DNA of 64,000 bases from Macrothele yani (taxonomy: Eukaryota > Arthropoda > Arachnida > Araneae > Macrothelidae). Location: positions 106,156,021 through 106,220,020 of the forward strand of contig CM076991.1 of assembly GCA_039090855.1 (NCBI GenBank), in the 5' to 3' direction. The position numbers were made by a program, and so were the translations under genes. Each line of letters starts with the position of its first letter. The first letter of the stretch is position 1. This document shows, piece after piece, positions 58,717-64,000 of this stretch. The notes beneath the pieces are model-generated. The model did no database searches. It had not been told where the DNA came from and saw nothing but the letters and a program-made list of their open reading frames with translations.

Positions 58717-58898
58717 TATAACGAAGTAAATTTCTCCGTCATTTCTATCCGCGCCAGGATTCGAACCCGGGTCCCCTCATTCCGGAATAAGTTGCTCTAC
58801 CAATTGAGCTACGCGGACGTTTTATTCTGATTCGTATCTGCCTTTATGTCGTGTGCGTCCTTCTGACAGGTATACGTCACATCTCCTGGTACGTTACA
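58717..58898 (-). repeat. TRIM copy B, LTR (5' on minus strand)
   Basis: It is 182 bp. The extra two bases are in GGTATACGTCAC, where other copies have GGTACGTCAC. Confidence 0.9.
58747..58818 (-). tRNA. tRNA-like sequence in a TRIM LTR
   Basis: Fourth copy, with A and B boxes intact. Confidence 0.55.
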
Positions 58899-58902
58899 TA
58901 CA

Positions 58903-59161
58903 TTTTATGCTTTACTTGGTGTTTACCACCTGTGGCCAGTTCTTGGGTATTTACCTAGTTTTTACATTTGAAATAAAATTATGTCAAAAGCCTGGTATGA
59001 TTTTTGAACGATCATAATACTTTCCTATAACGGCGGTGTGTCAGTAAGTAAAAAAACACGTATTATTTGAGTAGAACCCGAAGGGGCGTAATTTCAAGTC
59101 TGGCCCTCTCAGATAAGAAAAGCTTGTTACGGTTCTGCATGTAAAGTTGTGCGATGAACAA

Positions 59162-59215
<54 letters not shown>

Positions 59216-60495
59216 CCCTTCTTACCTGTTAAAAGAAGCACTTTGTTGTGAATTCCATTTGAAGCACGGTACACCAAAATACTGGGAAATTATTTTTCTG
59301 TAGATTTACTCCCCAAAACCAAGCTTCTTTTCCTATTTGATGGTGAGTTCTTACTCCACCTGCTCAACAGGTCACGAGAAGAAAAGAGAGAAAAAAGTTG
59401 ATGAAAAGACACCTTTTAGTGAAGAACTTGGCCAAGCGGAATTTTTAGGAAGTCGTTCCCTACCTGACTGGACACCGTGAATCTTATCAGATCGCTTGGG
59501 ATGCCTGCGACAGATGTTCTCAGCTCTATCTTTCTTTGCTATCTCTTTAAAAAGTCTCAGGTCGCGCATTTAAGACTTGGCCCTACCGATGAGATCTTCT
59601 GCCTCTTTCTTCTCTGAGTTCCACACTTTGTAGTTCTTCGTAGCAAACAGCAAATAGGTAAAAAGAAGAAACGGGGGTTGACGATGTTGGGGGGGGGGGG
59701 GGACCTCCCTTCTCTCTCTCTCTCTCTCTTGTCCTCAGGATCTATTGAAGCGTGGTCTTCCAGTTTAGAGGTCAGCGAGAAGGTAGTCTTCCCTCGGGCG
59801 GATTTCACCTTGGCAGTCAGTCTCGACAGTGACTTGGGCATCACGGGCCGTCCAGCCTACGTTTTGAGTTACCGTAAGCGGTCATTAAGGCCAATGATTA
59901 CTTCCATTTACGGGTTAGTCCCATATCAGTATCAGCGTCCCATCTCCGCTCACCGCTAATATCCTTCGCCTTCTCCGTACCTGCCACCGCCTTGATCTCT
60001 CTTTACTTCGTTTTTCTTTGCTCCTACCTCCCCCTCCCCCCACCACACACTTCTTTTTTTTTTTTTTTTCTTACTTTTGCAAAGCTTTGGAATCAACTGT
60101 GGGATGGGCGAAATCCAAACCAAGCATGTCCATGTACAGCGGGGGGAAAATAAAAGAGAAAAAGGAAAAAAAAACATCTTGTTCGTGAGAAGTAGTTTCA
60201 AATTCCTTGCAGTTTTCACAGCTTCGGCAGCAGAAAAAAAAGAAAGCATATGAAGGAAGGAGGCGTGCAGTATTAGAAAAGTAAGTAAAATGAACAACGA
60301 TTTGTCGCGTGATCGTGAGCTTCAGTTCAGTGGCTTGCCCGCGGATACAGGCAACGAGACAAAACAAGTCAGACATTAATTCATAGATTACGGGAGAATC
60401 TTTTGTCACAATGGGGGAAAACTACCGAGCATGTTTTAATTACCATAGAGAACACACACTGCTACAATTAACAATTGAGATTATTGTTATAATCA
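58903..60495. other. Unassigned 1.6 kb
   Basis: No gene recognised. It contains the AAT microsatellite (59161-59213), a G-run at 59690-59702 with a CT tract, and a T-run near 60054-60070. Confidence 0.4.
59161..59213. repeat. (AAT)n microsatellite
   Basis: About 17 uninterrupted AAT units. Confidence 0.98.
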
Positions 60496-60501
60496 GCAGT
60501 A

Positions 60502-61027
60502 CAGTGAGAAAAACGCTTTGTTAATTCAACAAAATTTTTTGTTGAATTTGCAAAATTATTTTGTTGAAAATTATTGTTGATTTAACAAAATTTATTGTTA
60601 ACACGACAAAACGTTTTGTTCATTTAACAAAATTTATTGTTAGCACGACAAAAAGTTTTGTTCATTTAACAAAATGATTAGGTGGATTTTTGGGAATTTG
60701 TTTGATCCAACAAAAACATATTGTTATCATGACAAAATGTTTTGTTGCTGCAACAAAACATATTGTTGTCACGATAACAATATGTTTTGTTGCAGCAACA
60801 AAACATATTGTCATGATAACAATATGTTTTTGTTGGATCAAACAAATTCCCAAAAATCCACCTAATCATTTTGTTAAATGAACAAAACGTTTTCTCGTGC
60901 TAACAATAAATTTTGTTAAAACAACAATATTTTTCAACAAAATAATTTTGCAAATTCAACAAAAATGTTTGTTGACTGTATATCGACAAAAAAAAATTTT
61001 GAATTAACAAAACGTTTTACTCAGTGG
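60502..61027. mobile_element. Foldback/MITE palindrome, about 526 bp
   Basis: Nearly the whole element is one inverted repeat centred near 60772. The central arms around ATTAGGTGGATTTTTGGGAA are almost perfect over about 95 bp. The ends are CAGTGAGAAAAACG and (minus strand) CCACTGAGTAAAACG, with TA on both outer sides. Internally it is made of spaced AACAAAA/TTTTGTT blocks that pair with each other. Because it is a palindrome, both strands read the same short open frame, which is not a gene. Confidence 0.85.
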
Positions 61028-61395
61028 TAATGGTCACCAATGGCGCACCCAGGACTTCTTTATGGTGGTCGCCCAAAATATCGAAGACAGAAATAAAAAT
61101 TACCCGGAGAAAACATCTCCCAAAATATTAGAAATAGATAAAAAATACTTCGGCATATTAAAGTGCGTTTCCAATTATTCGCAAAATATATGTTTAAAAA
61201 CATATACACGTACAAAGTGTTCCACTCACTCTCGGCCCCTGATTTCCCCTTATATCTTGCACACTAATGGACGTAATTCAGTGAAATTTGACACGGATCA
61301 ACCTTAGTGTTGAGAAGCATGGTCAGCGAACTACCGAGGACAGCGAACACGCAATCGGCCTTTACATCGCGCAGGCGCGACACACGGGTTAGAGA

Positions 61396-63560
61396 GTGGC
61401 GGATTATTCCCAGAACAGCCGTATTTGGGCTAGTGAGAATCCTAACACAGTGCATAAGATACCTCTTCATGATGAAAAAATTGGGGTGTGGTGCGCGCTC
61501 TGTCGTGGCGCCGCATTATTGACACAATCTTCTTCCATACAACGGTGGATACCCAGCAAAAACAGTCTTGCTGGCCCAGCACTATGTTGCCGCTGCCGAA
61601 CCGTCAATAAAATGTCCGGGCGGCCAACAGAAGGGCCAGCAGTTCAGGCCAACAGCTGGCCAACAGTTGGCACCCCATCAGTTCTCATCTGCCACAACAG
61701 GGCCATTAGTGGTCCATCACAGGCAGTAGCTGCCACAAGTGGCCCTTCAGTGGCCCTGCAAGCACGTGCCAGAAATGATGGCTAGCCTAATGTGGTCCGC
61801 TAGTGGGCCGGTAGTGGCAGCCGGCAACCACGTGACGTAACTGGTGGCTTGCCGAATCATGTCCGCCAATTTCCCAGTAGTAGACATAATAAAAAAAAAA
61901 TTAAAAAAAATGGACAACCGCAGTTCCCCAAAGCTACAATTTTTTTTTCTTACCCTTACGAAACTTGTGAACTAACGCACTGCGCTGGGGAAATTTTCTC
62001 AACAAACCGGAAAAAGGCCCGCTTGCATCTCAGTACATTTGAACCTGGGCCGTTTGCGTGGTAGCTGAGCACTCTACCGACCGGACTAATTTGCCGTGTG
62101 CGCGCAAATGCTTAAAGCTATCTGTTTCGTATGCAATGTGTAATCGAATGCTTCCCTCTTTCAATTTACAATATTGCGAGGTCTTTTTCATAAAAGTCAG
62201 TTTGATATAATTCATAAATTAATTTTTTCAACGTAACGATAGTTTTTTTTTTTTTACCTTAAGGGAACTTCACTCATTTTCAAGGAGTGTACATACTTAA
62301 AGTCGCTTTCCAAAGTTTTGTACTGTTCTTGTCGTCTTGGAAAGATATTGTTGAATAAATATATATTTACCCGCGTTCATGTCACTTTCTGTTACATTTT
62401 TAACGTTGTGTCTTTCCTTTCCGTTGTCCAAAGCAACATTTGTTTTAAAGAGGAAAGATATTTTATTTTACTTCTCGTTATTTTTAGAAGCGAATTCCTC
62501 CCAGTCTTGTGTATTCAACTCATGGATGAGTACACCACATAGCGTTGCTTTTTTTTTTTTCTTTCAAATAATTAATAAATTTTGTACGCGCATAATTTTT
62601 TTTTTTTTTTCCCCAACAAACGTTGTTTTAATGGTTTTCCAGGACATTTGTTTCAAGCGGTTTAAAATTTTTTCTTGTTATTCATCCACTCCATTCCATG
62701 AATTTGTTATTCATGGGAATGGAGTGGGTGTATTTCATGGCTGCAATCTAGTATTTCACGGCTTAATCTGATATCTTCGTTGACGTAAAATTTCATTAGG
62801 AAATTAATTCGCCTCTCTACATATGGATTTTTTTTCTTAACATCCACTAAAATAACACAATGGCGATAGCGTCGTCTTCAACTAACTGGTACCATGAGAG
62901 ACACAGCAAGTGTTGCTTCTGCGCATGCGCAGTCCCGTTGCTTCCACCTGCTGTTGGGGGTTGCATTGGTTGCCAGCAACGGGCCACTAGTGGCACTTGC
63001 TTGGAGGCCCACAATTCACGGCGATGCTGCAGGGCCATCAATGGCTCGCCAACTGATAGCGCTGCCACCAACGGACCACTACCGGGCCGTGAGCGGCAGA
63101 TTTCAGCCAGCAGTGACCCATCACTGCCAGCTGGTGGCTAGCAGTTTCCCAGCACTTGTGTTTTTGCTGGGTACCGCCGTCTACATGGAAATCTTCCATG
63201 AGTTTGTGAATCATTTGGGTGACGTGGAATTCCATACTGGCTATTTTCAACAGGATGGCGCCACCTGTCACACCTCCAATGTCAGCATGGCTGAAATTGT
63301 TTCCTTCTTTGAAGATCCTGTCCTTTCTAAGGGACTTTGGCCACCAAGGTCGCCTGATCTTATTCCACCGGATTTCTTCCTATGGGGCATGCTGAAAGGG
63401 AAAGTGCATCGCAACAAGCCACGTACTCTCATGGAACTGCAGTAAAACATTCGGCAGCAAATTGAGGATGTGACTCCCGATGTGTTGGTGAATACTTTCC
63501 GTAACATGGAGAGGCGTGTGCAGGCATGCCTTGACGCTAATGGCGACAACTTCAACACTT
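61396..63560 (+). pseudogene. Transposase remnant of the split element
   Basis: The left piece reads YSQNSRIWASENPNTVHKIP and GVWCALCR (about 61400-61500). The right piece, from 63172, reads MEIFHEFVNHLGDVEFHTGY, FQQDGATCHTS (Asp) and WPPRSPDLIPPDFFLWG, then a TAA at 63443 and IEDVTPDVLVNTFRNMERRV. The blocks match mariner-like transposases common in arthropods. The insertion at the TA (61550-61551) falls inside a codon, and the flanks line up in frame as TTVD / TAVYME when the insert and one TA are disregarded. Confidence 0.8.
61552..63171. mobile_element. 1.6-kb TA-flanked transposon, TIR CCCAGCAAAAACA
   Basis: The left end CCCAGCAAAAACAGTCTTGC and right end (minus strand) CCCAGCAAAAACACAAGTGC are each flanked by TA (61550-61551, 63172-63173). 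Both subterminal regions (about 61590-61850 and 62930-63150) are rich in GGCCAxxAGTGGC-type blocks. The AT-rich middle has no transposase, so it is non-autonomous. The superfamily is not assigned. Confidence 0.8.
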
Positions 63561-63689
63561 GCACTCAGATCATCATGCTTCTCATACACCATGGTAGGTC
63601 CGTGTCAAATTTCACTGAATTACATCCATTGGTTTGTAAGTTATAAGGGGAATTCAGGAGCCAGAGCGAGTGAAACACCCTGTATATTT

Positions 63690-64000
63690 TAAAATAAGCA
63701 GCCAATAAAAAAGAACCAAATGATACCGCATGGAGAGGGCCCAGGTCCCTGGGCAACCCCCCACAACGTATGCCACTGATAGTCACGGTATAAATGTTGC
63801 AATCAGGTGCGCCGGCCTCACTAAACTATGGGGGAGGGGCACAGGCATGAAGCGATCAGACATGGGAGGGGCAAGTCTCTTCTATTGTCAAAAGGAAAAT
63901 AAGGGGGGGTGTGTCAAAAGATAAATTACGAGTTGCGACGCATATTTTAAAACGCGGTTTTAATTGCTCATCAGCAGACAAATTAACAGAAGTATTCTTT
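63690..64000. other. Unassigned end of window
   Basis: No gene or repeat recognised. Confidence 0.4.

Larger units (their letters stand above)
58392..58898 (-). mobile_element. TRIM retrotransposon with tRNA-bearing LTRs, copy B
   Basis: This is a second complete element. LTRs are at 58392-58571 (180 bp) and 58717-58898 (182 bp), with a 145-bp interior and TACA on both sides (58388-58391, 58899-58902). The primer binding site is at 58704-58715 and the purine tract lies next to 58572. Its insertion site differs from that of copy A, so both transposed independently and were not duplicated with flanks. Confidence 0.9.
61213..63682 (+). mobile_element. mariner/Tc1-superfamily element with long ends, split by a second transposon
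   Basis: The terminal inverted repeats are about 90 bp. The left begins CAAAGTGTTCCACTC and the right (minus strand) CAGGGTGTTTCACTC. Both contain CCCCTTATA and GTAATTCAGTGAAATTTGAC, and both are flanked by TA (61211-61212, 63683-63684). Removing the 1620-bp insert leaves only about 0.85 kb, too short for a complete transposase, so the N-terminal half is deleted. Confidence 0.85.

Noticed and set aside
60674..60881. Paired open frames encoding the same peptide on both strands
   Set aside because: This is an automatic result of the palindrome, not a coding signal.

Overview
This is a gene-poor, AT-rich eukaryotic window, almost certainly from an arthropod; a chelicerate is my guess, from the transposon mix only. 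No host gene can be recognised. Nearly everything that can be named is a mobile element or satellite, often nested and often still carrying its target-site duplication (TSD).

Layout. 1-11130: tandem units (about 4.57 kb each, minus strand) of a Penelope-like retroelement (PLE) with the GIY-YIG nuclease domain in front of the reverse transcriptase (Naiad-like). Two units are complete in length and the leading one is 5'-truncated. The reading frame has a UGA where relatives are expected to have a cysteine, and all three units carry a convincing SECIS hairpin just after the stop codon, so this looks like a selenoprotein-encoding retroelement. 11660-12440: RTE-type LINE tail. 12799-13152: fragment of an unnamed cysteine-peptidase-like family. 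13764-21567: 28-copy, 279-bp satellite.

21568-29220 is mostly unassigned, with perfect hairpins, a foldback element and a SINE. 29226-32159 is a Transib (RAG1-related) DNA transposon with both ends, a 5-bp TSD and ends that look like V(D)J recombination signals with unequal spacers. 36828-38164 is a hAT-type element containing a second RTE tail. 38333-40293 is a Tc1-like transposon with a SINE inside and locally scrambled sequence. 42430-43500 is a decayed Tc1-like gene. 44813-50818 looks like an old hAT element that holds a mariner (45831-47143) and an I/R1-type LINE with RNase H (47230-50445).

52040-54010 is a three-level nest (Tc1-like, RTE, another LINE tail). 54950-56700 is an imperfect tandem repeat. 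Two 0.5-kb LTR elements without genes (TRIMs), at 55716-56217 and 58392-58898, have 4-bp TSDs, a tRNA-Lys-type primer binding site, a polypurine tract and a complete tRNA-like sequence inside each 180-bp LTR. 60502-61027 is a foldback palindrome. 61213-63682 is a mariner/Tc1-superfamily element split by a 1.6-kb TA-flanked transposon.

Best candidates for something new: the selenocysteine PLE with its SECIS, the tRNA-bearing TRIM LTRs, and the Transib with asymmetric RSS-like ends.
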